Shown: one piece after another, positions 52,190-62,347 of the stretch
Layout: the number at the start of each line of letters is the position of its first letter
How positions within the stretch are numbered: position 1 is the stretch's first letter
Assembly (NCBI RefSeq): GCF_011077955.1
Contig: NZ_JAALBX010000003.1
Span: forward strand, 310,001-374,000
Origin: Citrobacter freundii
GTDB lineage: Bacteria > Pseudomonadota > Gammaproteobacteria > Enterobacterales > Enterobacteriaceae
Direction: 5' to 3'
Length of the DNA stretch: 64,000 nt
Notes under the pieces: generated by a model
What the model saw: only the letters and a program-made list of their open reading frames with translations
What the model was told of the DNA's origin: nothing
Databases searched by the model: none
Program-made: the position numbers and the translations under genes

Positions 52190-52426
52190 CTATTGAAGCG
52201 TCCAGAACGTTTTTTGGCAAGCATTTCCTTGCGGGCATCGTTTACAACTGCCGGATAAACATCCACTCAAGTCTTCTGTGACGCGCTTTGCTCGTCCCAT
52301 CGCCTCAAGGCGCGTGAGCATCGCGTCAATCAGCGGAAGCGGAGTGGCAAGCACATCACTCAACTGGCTTGCTTCCATACGACCCTGCAAGGCCAACAAA
52401 TCGCGTACTTCTATCAGCGTCGCCAT
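52190..52426 (-). CDS. feoC: FeoC ferrous iron transport regulator
   Basis: Small winged-helix protein that protects FeoB from proteolysis in Salmonella and may bind an Fe-S cluster. 78 residues, the family length. [24 protein letters not shown] is the winged-helix start. Four cysteines cluster in the wing ([18 protein letters not shown]). Starts nine bases after the feoB stop. Confidence 0.94.
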   Translation of the reverse strand: MATLIEVRDLLALQGRMEASQLSDVLATPLPLIDAMLTRLEAMGRAKRVTEDLSGCLSGSCKRCPQGNACQKTFWTLQ

Positions 52427-52435
52427 ATCGACACC

Positions 52436-54754
52436 TTAATGACAATGACCGGACGTGGCTTCACAGCACGCTTCTTCTGCTTTGCGCTGCCCTAACACGC
52501 CGATTTCGACGCGGCTGCGTGCCCGACGTAATACGCTTAGCACCAGCATGTTAAACATCACAACCGCCAGAATGCACGCCAGGCTGTAGTGCGGATGTTG
52601 CTGGAACGTCACGGTCTGATAGTAAAGCGTCGCCAGTGAATAGGCGATGTTGAGCCCCCACAAAATGGAGAAGCCCATCCAACTGCGGCTGGTTTCACGG
52701 GCAATCGCGCCCATTACCGAGATGCAGGGAATATACAGCAGCACGAAAATTAAATAGCTGTATGCCGAGGCGGTGCTGCCGAATTTCGCGCTCATAACGC
52801 CCATGGTGCCGCTTTCCATCTCGCCATCGCCTTTACTGGCTTCAATGGGGTTCATTAACACGCTCAGGCTAAAGGTGTCGCGCAGACTCTGCGCGGTTTC
52901 TTCAACGGCACTGGACAGTTCATGAATCAGATTAAAGCTCGCGGCATCAAATTCTTCCTGATGAATATTCTCGGCGGTGTACAGCGTGTTTAACGTCCCG
53001 ACCACCACTTCTTTCGCCATTGCGCCTGTGAACAGGCCAACGGTGGCTTGCCAGTTATCTTCACGCACGCCGATAGGTTTAAGCAGCGGCGTCAGCACCT
53101 GGCTCACGGTTGCCAGCGCCGAGTCGTTAATGCTATCGACGGGTTTACCGCTGAAGGAAAAGCTGTTTAACGCGCCGACAAAAATACTCACTACCACAAT
53201 CACTTTACCGGCGCGCATCACGAAGGATTTAAGACGCTGCCACGTTTGCAGCACCAGGCTTTTCAGATGCGGCACATGGTAAACCGGCAGCTCCATCACG
53301 AACGGCGTCGCTTCGCCGCGCATAATGGTGTGCTTTAACATCAGGCCCGTAAGAATAGCCATCACGATGCCAAGCAGGTACAGCGAAAACACCACCAGCG
53401 CGCCCTGCTGACCAAAGAAGGCGGCGGCAAAGACCGCGAAAATTGCCAGCCGCGCCCCGCAAGACATGAACGGCGCCATCATCACTGTCATTAACCGCTC
53501 GCGCGGCGCGTCCAGGGTGCGAGCGCCCATGACCGACGGCACATTACAGCCGAATCCAACGATTAACGGGACGAAAGATTTGCCCGGCAATCCGAGGGAT
53601 TGCATCAGACGGTCCATCACAAAGGCCGCTCGCGCCATATACCCGGAGTCCTCAAGGAAAGAGAGGAACAGGTACATCATGCCGATTTGCGGAACCAGCG
53701 GCAGAACAGTATTAATACCGCCGCCAATGCCCTGAGCGAGGAAAATCGTCAGCCACTGGGGGAAATGCAGCGTTGCGCCAACCCATTGTAAACCGTGGAT
53801 AAAAATCGCGGCGGAGCCGACATCGAAAAGCGGTTGCAGTGCGCCGCCAATGTTAATGGCAAGCAAGAACATGACGTACATCACCATCAAAAAGACTGGA
53901 ATGCCGAGGAAGCGGTTGATAACGATTTTATCGATGGCGGCCGTCAAATGATGGGGTTGAGCCGTTAAGCTGTTACTGACGCTGTCGCAAATCGCGGCGA
54001 TACTTTGATAGCGCGCATCGGCAATATAAAGCGCCGGGTCGTCTATCTCTTCAGTAAGACGGGCTAATGATACATCCAGCTTTTGTGCGGCATCACCGGC
54101 AAAGGCGCGGCTGTAAATGTCGCCTTCCAGCATTTGCAAACCAAGCCAACGGCGTTGGGTCAACGGCATGGCCGCCGGCATACTTTGTGCGAGCGCATCG
54201 GCTTCACGGTTAAGCGCTGCGGCGTAATGCACCACGACCGGCGTTTGCTTCTGAATGCCATGGTCGATAACCCGCTTTAGGGTATCGATCCCGCGTCCGC
54301 GTGTCGAAACCAGCGGCACGACCGGGCAGCCGAGGCGATTTGCCAGGGCATCAACATCAATGCGGATTTTCTGCTTTTCGGCAATATCCAGCATATTTAA
54401 GGCAACGATGCAGGGGATACCCAATTCACGCAGCTGCAACGTCAGATAGAGATTGCGCTCAAGGTTCGAGGCATCCACTACGTTAATCAGCAAGTCCGCA
54501 TCGCCGCTCAGAATATAGTGACAGGCGATTTGTTCATCGAGCGATGTCTGCGATGAAATGGTGGTGAGGGAATAAGTGCCTGGTAAGTCAACCAGCGTCA
54601 CTTGATGTTCCGGCGTGGCAAAAAAACCCTCTTTGCGTTCGACCGTTACGCCAGCCCAGTTGCCGACCCGTTGCCGGGATCCGGTTAATTGATTGAATAG
54701 TGTGGTTTTCCCGGAGTTAGGGTTGCCAATTAATCCAATGGTTAGCTTTTTCAT
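52436..54754 (-). CDS. feoB: FeoB ferrous iron transporter
   Basis: Inner-membrane Fe2+ importer with an N-terminal G domain. 772 residues. G1 GNPNSGKTTLFNQLTG at about residues 10-25, G3 VDLPGTYSL, G4 ALNMLDIAEK; the two Gate motifs with membrane segments follow (PLIVGFGCNVPSVMGARTL, and the later YIPCISVMGAIARE). A long hydrophobic C-terminal half holds the pore. A short cysteine/histidine tail (EEACCEATSGHCH) closes it. Downstream of feoA by 34 bases. Confidence 0.97.
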   Translation of the reverse strand: MKKLTIGLIGNPNSGKTTLFNQLTGSRQRVGNWAGVTVERKEGFFATPEHQVTLVDLPGTYSLTTISSQTSLDEQIACHYILSGDADLLINVVDASNLERNLYLTLQLRELGIPCIVALNMLDIAEKQKIRIDVDALANRLGCPVVPLVSTRGRGIDTLKRVIDHGIQKQTPVVVHYAAALNREADALAQSMPAAMPLTQRRWLGLQMLEGDIYSRAFAGDAAQKLDVSLARLTEEIDDPALYIADARYQSIAAICDSVSNSLTAQPHHLTAAIDKIVINRFLGIPVFLMVMYVMFLLAINIGGALQPLFDVGSAAIFIHGLQWVGATLHFPQWLTIFLAQGIGGGINTVLPLVPQIGMMYLFLSFLEDSGYMARAAFVMDRLMQSLGLPGKSFVPLIVGFGCNVPSVMGARTLDAPRERLMTVMMAPFMSCGARLAIFAVFAAAFFGQQGALVVFSLYLLGIVMAILTGLMLKHTIMRGEATPFVMELPVYHVPHLKSLVLQTWQRLKSFVMRAGKVIVVVSIFVGALNSFSFSGKPVDSINDSALATVSQVLTPLLKPIGVREDNWQATVGLFTGAMAKEVVVGTLNTLYTAENIHQEEFDAASFNLIHELSSAVEETAQSLRDTFSLSVLMNPIEASKGDGEMESGTMGVMSAKFGSTASAYSYLIFVLLYIPCISVMGAIARETSRSWMGFSILWGLNIAYSLATLYYQTVTFQQHPHYSLACILAVVMFNMLVLSVLRRARSRVEIGVLGQRKAEEACCEATSGHCH

Positions 54755-54788
54755 ATTTCGTCTGGACTCAAAAATGAATTACAGCGGG

Positions 54789-55013
54789 TCAGGAAGCGGC
54801 TTCAACCTGTACCAGCGCTAAATCTTTTTTACGCAATACAAGGTTAACCCGGCGTGTGGAAATATGAATCGGATCGCCCAGCGGAGCGACGCGGACCACA
54901 TTAAAAGAGGAGCCGGGAAGTAAACCTAACGAAAGGAGTTTCTGGCGGTAAGCCGGGCTTATTTCACGGGCGAAGCCGGTGATTTTCCAGTTGCTGTTGG
55001 CTAAAAATTGCAT
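54789..55013 (-). CDS. feoA: FeoA ferrous iron transport accessory protein
   Basis: Cytoplasmic SH3-like protein needed for FeoB activity. 74 residues. [39 protein letters not shown] is the family core. First gene of feoABC, with the Fur box about 106 bases upstream of its ATG. Confidence 0.96.
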   Translation of the reverse strand: MQFLANSNWKITGFAREISPAYRQKLLSLGLLPGSSFNVVRVAPLGDPIHISTRRVNLVLRKKDLALVQVEAAS

Positions 55014-55118
55014 AAAGCCTTCTTATCTTTCGTAATCGGAAACACGATTTCCATGGCTGGAGGGCAGGCATGGAAAACCAGAATCAGGTGCGGAAAAGAA
55101 ATACTCTTGATGGAAAGC

Positions 55119-55137
55119 TATGATAATGAGAATGGTT
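55119..55137 (-). promoter_or_regulatory. Fur box of the feo promoter
   Basis: TGATAATGAGAATGG at 55121-55135 (plus strand) fits GATAATGATAATCATTATC in the first arm and loosely in the second. feoABC is Fur-repressed in E. coli and Salmonella. Confidence 0.65.
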
Positions 55138-55436
55138 TTTATCTTCAATGGTGAATGTGTTGCTAAATACAATATTTCACCATTCGTTGTTTTGGCTCAA
55201 AAAACGAAAAATAAATGCTTGTAATACGCCCTAAATAATAAAAACAAATAATATCAATGCATTGAGTAATTTAGTGGTAAACAGGCATCCAGGGCCGTCA
55301 GGCGAAAATGGCGATTAATTTGTTATTAAAATGAGAATGAATAGTGTCTTTTTTGATAAGCGGGACGGGGAAAGTCAATAAAATCAATAATTGAAAAACA
55401 CAGGAAGTTCTCATATTGCGAAATATTGCAGATGAA
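55138..55436. other. AT-rich feoA-tex intergenic region
   Basis: No gene visible. Strongly AT-rich with A/T tracts; a second weak Fur-like patch (ATGAGAATGAATAG near 55331) and a small palindrome-like ATCAATGCATTGAG near 55254. Probably the upstream part of the feo promoter region, possibly bent or H-NS-binding. Confidence 0.5.
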
Positions 55437-55460
55437 ATAAAAGGCCGGTTACCCGGCCTT
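55437..55460 (-). terminator. Terminator after tex
   Basis: AAGGCCGG (55441-55448) pairs with CCGGCCTT (55453-55460); on the minus strand a TTTTATTT tail follows the stem. Confidence 0.85.
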
Positions 55461-55465
55461 CTTTT

Positions 55466-57790
55466 TTAACGCTTTTTACCCAAAGCGGCAGCAAGAGCAT
55501 CGCTCATGGCGCTGTTGCCTGAGGATTTAGTGTCACGCGTACGTTGTTTTTGCGGCTGAGTCTGCGCCGGACGAGATGCCGGCCCGCCTGCGATGCGGCG
55601 CGTCGTGCTTTCCCCCGGTTGTTCATCAAGCCGCATGGTTAAGGCGATGCGTTTACGCGGCAGGTCAACTTCCAGTACTTTGACCTTCACGATATCGCCC
55701 GCTTTCACCACCTTATGGGGATCATCAATAAATTTATCCGACAGGGAAGAGATGTGGACCAGCCCGTCCTGATGAACGCCGATATCTACAAACGCGCCAA
55801 AGTTAGTGACGTTCGTCACCGCGCCTTCCAGTACCATACCCGGCGTGAGATCGTTTAGCGTTTCCACGCCTTCGGCGAATTGCGCGGTTCTAAACTCAGG
55901 ACGCGGATCGCGGCCCGGTTTTTCCAGCTCTTTGATGATGTCCGTAACCGTCGGTACCCCGAAGCGCTCATCGGTGTAATCAACGGCTTTCAGGTTACGC
56001 AGTTCACTGCTGTTGCCCATCAAGTCGCGCAGGGACTGTTGGGTTGCCGCCAGAATACGCTCAACGATCGGATACGCTTCCGGGTGAACGGTTGATGCGT
56101 CGAGCGGGTTGTCCCCGTGATTGATGCGCAAAAAGCCCGCGCACTGCTCAAAGGCTTTTGGCCCCAGGCGGCTGACTTTCAGTAATTGCTGGCGGTTCTG
56201 GAATTGCCCGTTTTCATCGCGCCAGTTAACGATATTCTGCGCCATCATGCGCGTTAGCCCGGCGACGCGGGTCAACAGCGGTACAGAGGCGGTATTTAAG
56301 TCCACACCCACGGCATTCACACAGTCTTCCACCACCGCATCAAGCTTGCGCGCCAGCTGCGACTGACTGACGTCATGTTGATACTGACCCACGCCGATGG
56401 ATTTCGGGTCGATTTTAACCAGTTCCGCCAGCGGATCCTGCAAACGGCGGGCAATGGAGACGGCGCCACGCAGCGAGACATCCAGATCCGGGAATTCCAG
56501 TGCCGCCAGTTCAGAGGCGGAATAGACCGACGCGCCTGCCTCGCTGACGATCACTTTCTGGGCGGTCACTATCGGGAACTGTTTTTGCACGTCGAGGAAG
56601 AAACGCTCCGTTTCGCGGGACGCAGTACCGTTGCCGATAGCCACCAGCTCGACGTTATGTTTTTCGCACAGGGCGGCAACCACAACTGCCGCTTTCGCCG
56701 CCTGACCGGTATGCGGATAAATGGTATCGGTAGCGACCAGTTTGCCGGTGCCGTCCACCACCGCGACTTTAACCCCGGTACGCAGACCCGGATCGAGGCC
56801 CATGGTCGCGCGCAGTCCGGCCGGAGCCGCCATCAGCAGGTCGTGCAGATTGCGGGCGAAAACATTAATCGCTTCTTCTTCGGCACGCTCGCGCACCGTG
56901 CTCATCAGCTCGGTTTCCAGATGCATCAGTACTTTAATGCGCCAGGTCCAGCTCACCACGGCGCGACGCCAGCTGTCTGCCGGGGCGTTATTGAGACGCA
57001 GGCCGAGGTGATCGATAATAATCTGTTCGCAGTGGCTTTCACGCGGCGGCTCGTCGAATTGCGGATCGGCATTAAGCGCCAGTTGCAATACGCCTTCGTT
57101 GCGGCCGCGAAACATCGCCAGCGCACGGTGCGACGGAACGCTGGCAATGGGTTCGTGATGATCGAAATAATCGCGAAATTTCGCGCCTTCCTCTTCTTTA
57201 CCGCTGACAACGCTTGCCACCAAATGGGCGTTTTTCCATAAATAATCACGCACTTTAGCAAGCAGCGCGGCGTCTTCTGCGAAACGCTCCATCAGGATAT
57301 AACGCGCGCCGTCGAGGGCGGCTTTGCTGTCGGCTACGCCTTTATCAGCATCAATAAATTTCGCAGCTTCGGTTTCGGGATCGTGAGAAGGCGTGTTCCA
57401 CAGCAGATCAGCCAGCGGCTCAAGACCCGCTTCAATGGCGATTTGCCCCCGGGTGCGGCGCTTTGGTTTATACGGCAGGTATAAATCTTCGAGTTCGGTT
57501 TTACTAAGCGTACCGTTAATGGCGGACGCCAATTCCGGGGTGAGTTTACCTTGCTCATCAATCGATTTGATAATCGACTGGCGGCGTTCTTCCAGCTCGC
57601 GTAAATAGCCCAGACGCGTCTCAAGTTGACGCAATTGCGTGTCGTCCAGACCACCGGTCACTTCCTTACGATACCGGGCGATAAATGGTACGGTGTTCCC
57701 TTCATCAAGCAGGCGAACGGCAGCAGCGACCTGTTCAGCTCTGGCCTGAAGTTCACCGGCGATAATACGGCTGAGTGAATCATTCATCAT
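55466..57790 (-). CDS. yhgF: Tex/YhgF, S1-domain RNA-binding transcription accessory protein
   Basis: Conserved nucleic-acid-binding protein of the Tex family. 774 residues: N-terminal helix-rich domain, YqgF-like RNase H fold in the middle ([33 protein letters not shown]), helix-hairpin-helix ([22 protein letters not shown] and [17 protein letters not shown]), S1 domain near residues 650-720 ([37 protein letters not shown]), and a disordered basic tail. The start is the first of two ATG at 57790/57787 ([17 protein letters not shown]), as in E. coli; the longer frame from 57868 runs into the greB divergent region. Confidence 0.95.
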   Translation of the reverse strand: MMNDSLSRIIAGELQARAEQVAAAVRLLDEGNTVPFIARYRKEVTGGLDDTQLRQLETRLGYLRELEERRQSIIKSIDEQGKLTPELASAINGTLSKTELEDLYLPYKPKRRTRGQIAIEAGLEPLADLLWNTPSHDPETEAAKFIDADKGVADSKAALDGARYILMERFAEDAALLAKVRDYLWKNAHLVASVVSGKEEEGAKFRDYFDHHEPIASVPSHRALAMFRGRNEGVLQLALNADPQFDEPPRESHCEQIIIDHLGLRLNNAPADSWRRAVVSWTWRIKVLMHLETELMSTVRERAEEEAINVFARNLHDLLMAAPAGLRATMGLDPGLRTGVKVAVVDGTGKLVATDTIYPHTGQAAKAAVVVAALCEKHNVELVAIGNGTASRETERFFLDVQKQFPIVTAQKVIVSEAGASVYSASELAALEFPDLDVSLRGAVSIARRLQDPLAELVKIDPKSIGVGQYQHDVSQSQLARKLDAVVEDCVNAVGVDLNTASVPLLTRVAGLTRMMAQNIVNWRDENGQFQNRQQLLKVSRLGPKAFEQCAGFLRINHGDNPLDASTVHPEAYPIVERILAATQQSLRDLMGNSSELRNLKAVDYTDERFGVPTVTDIIKELEKPGRDPRPEFRTAQFAEGVETLNDLTPGMVLEGAVTNVTNFGAFVDIGVHQDGLVHISSLSDKFIDDPHKVVKAGDIVKVKVLEVDLPRKRIALTMRLDEQPGESTTRRIAGGPASRPAQTQPQKQRTRDTKSSGNSAMSDALAAALGKKR

Positions 57791-57929
57791 GGCAATTTCA
57801 TCTGTTGGATGCGAAAATTTCAGGGCACAGTTATACGGATTGCCGGACGAAAATGCCAGTCGTCGCATGTGACGACCCTGGATTCGGACTGTTCCGTGCC
57901 CGTTAATTTAATTGATTGAGAGTAACCGC

Positions 57930-58418
57930 GTGGCGACCAAACTGATTACCCGCGAAGGGTATAACAAGCTTAAGCAAGAGCATGACTATCTCTGGAATGA
58001 GAAACGCCCGGAAATCACGAAGATTGTCTCCTGGGCGGCGAGCCTCGGCGACCGCTCTGAAAACGCTGATTACACCTTTAACAAACGTATTCTGCGCCAG
58101 ATAGATCGTCGGGTGCACTTTCTGCGGAAAATCATGCCGCAGTTGAAAATCGTCGATTATTCACCGCAGCAGGAGGGACGGGTTTTCTTCGGTGCATGGG
58201 TGGAAATTGAAAATGAGGCCGGAGAGGTGAAAACCTTCCGCATTGTTGGTCCCGAAGAGATTTACGGCGAGCGCAAAGATTACATCTCCATCGACTCGCC
58301 GATGGCGCGCGCCATTCTTAAAAAACAGGTCGACGAAGAGTTTGTGGTGCCCACCCCGGAAGGGGAAAAGATGTGGTTTGTGAACAGCATTCGCTATGAG
58401 AAAGGCGAAGGGGAATAA
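57930..58418 (+). CDS. greB: GreB transcript cleavage factor
   Basis: Rescues backtracked RNA polymerase by stimulating cleavage of the nascent RNA. 162 residues. N-terminal coiled coil whose tip carries the acidic pair in SLGDRSENADY, then C-terminal FKBP-like domain (VDYSPQQEGRVFFGAWVEIENEAG and RKDYISIDSPMARAILKK). I chose GTG 57930 (MATKLITREGYNKLKQE), seven bases after GAGAG; TTG 57912 is an alternative. Coil sequence and C-terminus differ more from E. coli than neighbouring proteins do. Convergent with uxuR. Confidence 0.93.
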   Translation: MATKLITREGYNKLKQEHDYLWNEKRPEITKIVSWAASLGDRSENADYTFNKRILRQIDRRVHFLRKIMPQLKIVDYSPQQEGRVFFGAWVEIENEAGEVKTFRIVGPEEIYGERKDYISIDSPMARAILKKQVDEEFVVPTPEGEKMWFVNSIRYEKGEGE

Positions 58419-58421
58419 CAC

Positions 58422-58451
58422 CGATACCAAGTGATGCGTTACCTGGTATCG
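58422..58451. terminator. Hairpin between convergent greB and uxuR
   Basis: CGATACCA (58422-58429) pairs with TGGTATCG (58444-58451), with further GT/AC pairing inside. No clear T run, so a weak terminator. Confidence 0.5.
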
Positions 58452-58454
58452 ACA

Positions 58455-59228
58455 TTAGCTATTCACATTATCAAGCGGCCAGGAGTCGAACAGGTAGCCG
58501 TCAAAATAAATGTCGTCTACGTTGGAAAACTCCAGTAGCCGCAGTTTGACGTTTTCCAGATGCTGCCACATCGCCAGTTTTGCGGCCTTGGCATCCTTCT
58601 TAATCAGTGCCGCCAGAATCTGTTTATGATCCAGTAGCCACTCTTTGCGATAGCGGGTGTTATCCAGATGACGGTGAAGCTGGATCCACATCGGATTGTT
58701 TTCACGCCACTGCCAGGATTGTTTAAACAGTTCCACCAGCATGCTGTTGTGAGTGGCCTCGGCAATGGCGAGATGAAACTGCATATCGCCGCTTTCGGTT
58801 TCATCGGGCGCATCGGAAGCCAGTTCCTGCTCTTCCAGCAATAGCGCCTGCCGCATTTTAACGATGTCTTCCCGGGTTGCCTGCAATGCGGCAAATTCCG
58901 CGATATTGCTTTCAAGCAACTGGCGCGCCTGAAGCAGTTCAAACGGACCGGCATCATTGCACTGCGCCGTTACGGGTGGCTGTTGCGCGGGGGTGGAAGG
59001 CGTCGAAATAACAAAAATACCCGCGCCGCGCCGTACTTCTATCAGCCCTTCGATTTCCAGCATGATTAACGCTTCACGCACTACGGTTCGCGTAACCGCC
59101 AGCATTTCCGCGATTTCACGTTCCGGGGGCAGCCGCTCGCCGACCGCATACTGGTTTTGCGCGATCATATTGCGCAGCATCACGCCGACTTCCTGATAAG
59201 GGCGTTGTTGGGTCGTGTTTGATTTCAT
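58455..59228 (-). CDS. uxuR: UxuR repressor of hexuronate catabolism
   Basis: GntR-family (FadR subgroup) repressor of uxuAB, released by fructuronate. 257 residues, the E. coli UxuR length. N-terminal winged helix GERLPPEREIAEMLAVTRTVVREALIMLEIEGL (about residues 29-63); C-terminal FCD domain with FHLAIAEATHNSMLVEL and DHKQILAALIKKDAKAAK. The end EFSNVDDIYFDGYLFDSWPLDN is distinctive of UxuR over ExuR. Transcribed after uxuB and probably also from its own promoter. Confidence 0.95.
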   Translation of the reverse strand: MKSNTTQQRPYQEVGVMLRNMIAQNQYAVGERLPPEREIAEMLAVTRTVVREALIMLEIEGLIEVRRGAGIFVISTPSTPAQQPPVTAQCNDAGPFELLQARQLLESNIAEFAALQATREDIVKMRQALLLEEQELASDAPDETESGDMQFHLAIAEATHNSMLVELFKQSWQWRENNPMWIQLHRHLDNTRYRKEWLLDHKQILAALIKKDAKAAKLAMWQHLENVKLRLLEFSNVDDIYFDGYLFDSWPLDNVNS

Positions 59229-59288
59229 AACGTTACGATAAGAGTGATTCAGTGGCGAACGCGTTGAAAACCGTCCGTAATGGGCCTG

Positions 59289-59345
59289 ACTATAGCATAC
59301 CGGCGTGGGGAGTCAGTGAAGAAACAGGCCGCGTCACACGGCCTG
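59289..59345 (-). promoter_or_regulatory. uxuB terminator-like hairpin and uxuR promoter
   Basis: CAGGCCG (59325-59331) pairs with CGGCCTG (59339-59345) just after the uxuB stop, with a short TTTC tail on the minus strand. Further on, minus-strand TGCTATAGT gives an extended -10 (59289-59297) 61 bases before uxuR. This would let uxuR be expressed apart from uxuAB. Confidence 0.5.
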
Positions 59346-59353
59346 CTAAAGAC

Positions 59354-60823
59354 TTATTTACTCAGGCTGGCGACCGCTTCGCGTGCGCCATGAGCGTTCA
59401 ACTGTTCCAGTGCCTTCACCACCGCTGAAACAAACGCCGGATTTGCCGGTAAGTCATGACCAAAAATCGCGTTCAGGCGTAATAAAGCGTCCACGCGTTC
59501 CTGAGCGCTGGCATGCGCATCGACGGCCTGATACTGCGCTTGCAGCGGATCGACGACGTCAATGGCGTTGCCCTTTTCATCCACACCCGCCACGTAGCGC
59601 ATCCATCCCGCCACGCCCAGCGCAAGGTGCGACCAGTCATGACCGTCTGCCAGATGGCGGCGGATAGGATCAAGCATGCGTTGCGGCAACTTCTGGCTGC
59701 CGTCCATGGCGATTTGCCAGGTACGATGGCGCAGGGAAGGATTACTGAAGCGCTCAATCAGTAAATGCGCGTACGCGTCCAGATCGGTGCCTGCCGGCAT
59801 GGCAAGCGTCGGCGCCTGTTCGCGTAACATCAGCGCCAGCGCCGCATCGCGATAAGCCGGGTTGGTCATGGTATCGGCAATGGTCTCGTAACCGCCGAGA
59901 TAACCCAAATACGCCAGGAAAGAGTGGCTGCCGTTGAGCATCCGCAGTTTCATCATTTCAAATGGTACGACATCTTCGACAAACTGTGCGCCCACGCGGT
60001 CCCACTCTGGACGACCATTAACGAAGTTGTCTTCGATGACCCACTGGCGGAACGGTTCGCAGGCAATCGCGCACGGGTCGTAAACGCCTAACTGGCCCGC
60101 GATGTCGTCTAATGTTTCGGCGGTGGCGGCGGGCACGATACGGTCAACCATGGTGCAGGGGAACGTAACGTGGCTTGCAATCCACTGCGCAAGCGCCGCA
60201 TCACGCGCTTTGGCAAGGCCAAGCACTGCGGCGCGCGCCACGTGACCATTTTCTCGCACGTTATCGCAGGACATGACGGTAAATGCGTTCAGCCCCTGTT
60301 CACGACGCAGACGTAGCGCTTCAACAATATAACCAATCGCCGATTTCGGCTCATTGGGATGGGCCAGATCATGTTGGATAAGCGGATTATTCAAATCCAG
60401 TTCGCCGCTGGCCGCTTCGGTGCAATAACCTTTTTCTGTCACCGTCAGGGAAACAATCGCCGTTTGCTCGCGGGCCATGGCCGCGAGAATACCCGCGCAA
60501 CCGTCGATGGCCGGGTGAAGCGCTTCTTTCATCGAACCGATGATTTTCAGTTCGGTGCCTGTCGCGCCTTTTTCCGCCACGGTGTACAGCAAGTTTTGTT
60601 TTTTCAGGTTTTCAATCAATACCTGATCGTTGCCAGGCATCAGGTTAACTTCGCAGATGCCCCAGTCGCTGTCGGATTGTTGCAGCAAATGATGGGTATA
60701 CAGCGCCTGATGGGCACGGTGAAATGCGCCGCAGCCAAGGTGAACAATCCGGGATGACAGACGTGTGTTATCCCACAGCGGACGCGCCACGGGCAGCGTG
60801 CTGTTAGCAATAGTCAGTTCCAT
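59354..60823 (-). CDS. uxuB: D-mannonate oxidoreductase (fructuronate reductase)
   Basis: Reduces D-fructuronate to D-mannonate with NADH in glucuronate breakdown. 489 residues, mannitol dehydrogenase family. N-terminal Rossmann start RIVHLGCGAFHRAHQALYTHHLL; TVMSCDNVRENG; substrate/catalytic region MMKLRMLNGSHSFLAYLGYLGG with the family lysine and histidine. ATG 60823 has GGAG eight bases upstream. A 26-base perfect palindrome lies between uxuA and this gene. Confidence 0.96.
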   Translation of the reverse strand: MELTIANSTLPVARPLWDNTRLSSRIVHLGCGAFHRAHQALYTHHLLQQSDSDWGICEVNLMPGNDQVLIENLKKQNLLYTVAEKGATGTELKIIGSMKEALHPAIDGCAGILAAMAREQTAIVSLTVTEKGYCTEAASGELDLNNPLIQHDLAHPNEPKSAIGYIVEALRLRREQGLNAFTVMSCDNVRENGHVARAAVLGLAKARDAALAQWIASHVTFPCTMVDRIVPAATAETLDDIAGQLGVYDPCAIACEPFRQWVIEDNFVNGRPEWDRVGAQFVEDVVPFEMMKLRMLNGSHSFLAYLGYLGGYETIADTMTNPAYRDAALALMLREQAPTLAMPAGTDLDAYAHLLIERFSNPSLRHRTWQIAMDGSQKLPQRMLDPIRRHLADGHDWSHLALGVAGWMRYVAGVDEKGNAIDVVDPLQAQYQAVDAHASAQERVDALLRLNAIFGHDLPANPAFVSAVVKALEQLNAHGAREAVASLSK

Positions 60824-60874
60824 TTTAAACTCCGGGCAGTTGCCTGCCTGAATGAAAAGTCGAGAGAACGGAGA

Positions 60875-60900
60875 CAGGACGCGGCGATCGCCGCGTCCTG
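60875..60900. repeat. 26-base perfect palindrome in the uxuA-uxuB spacer
   Basis: CAGGACGCGGCGA and its exact reverse complement directly abutting, six bases after the uxuA stop. In mRNA it would fold to a GC-rich hairpin; no T run follows on the transcribed strand, so a 3'-end stabiliser or pausing element inside the operon is likely. Confidence 0.75.
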
Positions 60901-60906
60901 AGAAGG

Positions 60907-62091
60907 TTATTTGCTAAAGAAAGCGCGCTGGATAGCCAGTTCCACGCCACGTACTTCCGCGAGGCCTTTTAAACGGCCAATAGCGGAATAGCCTGGGTTG
61001 GTCTTTTTCTTTAAATCATCCAGCATTTGGTGACCGTGATCCGGACGCATCGGGATCAGGTCTTCCACGCCTTCGGCTTTGCGACGATGTTCTTCTTCAA
61101 CAATGGCTTTTACCACTTCATACATATCCACATCGCCTGCCAGATGAGCGGCTTCGTGGAAGGTTTTCGGGTTATCTTCGCGCATCGTTGAACGCAGGTG
61201 AGTGAAGTAAATCCGCGGGCCGAACTGTTTGATCATATCTACCAGATCGTTGTCAGCACGCACGCCATAGGAGCCGGTGCACATAGTGAAGCCGTTTGCC
61301 AGGCTTGCGACGGTATCTACCATCCATTGCATATCTTCAATGGTAGACACAATGCGCGGCAGGCCAAGGATTGGGCGCGGCGGATCGTCCGGGTGAACAG
61401 CCATGCGTACGCCCACTTGTTCAGCAACCGGGATAATGCTTTTCAGGAAGTACGCGAAGTTTTCGCGCAGTTTGGCTTTATCGATATCGGCGTAACGTTC
61501 AAGGTGCTTGCTGAATTGCTCAAGGGTGTAACCCTCTTCAGCGCCCGGCAGACCGGCAATGATATTGCGGGTCAGGCGCGCTTTGTCTTCATCGCTCATG
61601 GCGGCGAAGCGGGCGTGTGCCTGCTCGACTTCTTCAGCGGTATAATCGGCTTCCGCGCCCGGGCGTTTTAGCAGGTGAATTTCGAACGCGGCGAATTCAA
61701 TTTGGTCGAAACGCAGCGCTTTTGAGCCGTCCGGCAGCACATATTCAAGGTCGGTTCGCGTCCAGTCCAGAACCGGCATAAAGTTGTAGCAGACGGTGTA
61801 AATACCGCATTCAGCGAGGTTACGAATTGATTGCTGGTAATTTTTAATCCACAGATCGTACTGGCCGCTATGGGTTTTGATGTCTTCGTGGATAGGAATA
61901 CTTTCCACCACTGACCACACAAGACCTGCCTCTTCCACAATGGCTTTACGTTTCAGGATTTCGTCAATGGTCCAGACGTCGCCGTTAGGAATATGGTGAA
62001 GCGCGGTTACCACGCCTGTTGCGCCCGCTTGTCGTACATCTGACAGCGTCACCGGATCGTTTGGGCCGTACCAGCGCCATGTCTGCTTCAT
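60907..62091 (-). CDS. uxuA: Mannonate dehydratase
   Basis: Converts D-mannonate to 2-keto-3-deoxygluconate. 394 residues, the E. coli length, xylose-isomerase-like barrel. [34 protein letters not shown] at the N-terminus; metal-site stretches [40 protein letters not shown] and [17 protein letters not shown] before ATG 62091. First gene of uxuABR; three UxuR-type operators lie upstream. Confidence 0.97.
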   Translation of the reverse strand: MKQTWRWYGPNDPVTLSDVRQAGATGVVTALHHIPNGDVWTIDEILKRKAIVEEAGLVWSVVESIPIHEDIKTHSGQYDLWIKNYQQSIRNLAECGIYTVCYNFMPVLDWTRTDLEYVLPDGSKALRFDQIEFAAFEIHLLKRPGAEADYTAEEVEQAHARFAAMSDEDKARLTRNIIAGLPGAEEGYTLEQFSKHLERYADIDKAKLRENFAYFLKSIIPVAEQVGVRMAVHPDDPPRPILGLPRIVSTIEDMQWMVDTVASLANGFTMCTGSYGVRADNDLVDMIKQFGPRIYFTHLRSTMREDNPKTFHEAAHLAGDVDMYEVVKAIVEEEHRRKAEGVEDLIPMRPDHGHQMLDDLKKKTNPGYSAIGRLKGLAEVRGVELAIQRAFFSK

Positions 62092-62146
62092 GCTTTACCT
62101 CTGCTCGGTCTCGTTGTGCCACAACGGCATCGTGAAAGTAGCTGAA

Positions 62147-62160
62147 ATTGGTCGACCACT
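62147..62160. promoter_or_regulatory. UxuR-type operator 1
   Basis: ATTGGTCGACCACT fits the FadR-subgroup palindrome ATTGGT-NN-ACCAAT with one mismatch; 56 bases before the uxuA start. Confidence 0.7.
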
Positions 62161-62261
62161 ATGCAATTTGTTGGCGTTTAATCCCGATAGTGGTGTAACA
62201 ACTCGCTTTGTTGGCATACAACTTCGGCCAAAAAGAGCAAAAAGTCAATGATGGAAAGTGA

Positions 62262-62275
62262 ATTGGTTAACCATG
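62262..62275. promoter_or_regulatory. UxuR-type operator 2
   Basis: ATTGGTTAACCATG fits ATTGGT-NN-ACCAAT with one mismatch; 171 bases before uxuA. Confidence 0.65.
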
Positions 62276-62347
62276 TCACAGTTTATTTCAAAGGTTAATC
62301 GCAGGTTAATAAAGGCTTGCTGCAACGCTTTATCAAGCAAAAATGAT

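Noticed and set aside
55100-55120. FNR site in the feo promoter
   Set aside because: CTTGATGGAAAGCTA has only one good half-site; too weak to call although feo is FNR-activated in E. coli.
56375-57241. 288-codon plus-strand frame opposite tex
   Set aside because: Long antisense open frame produced by the GC-rich codon use of tex; no ribosome site and no recognisable family.
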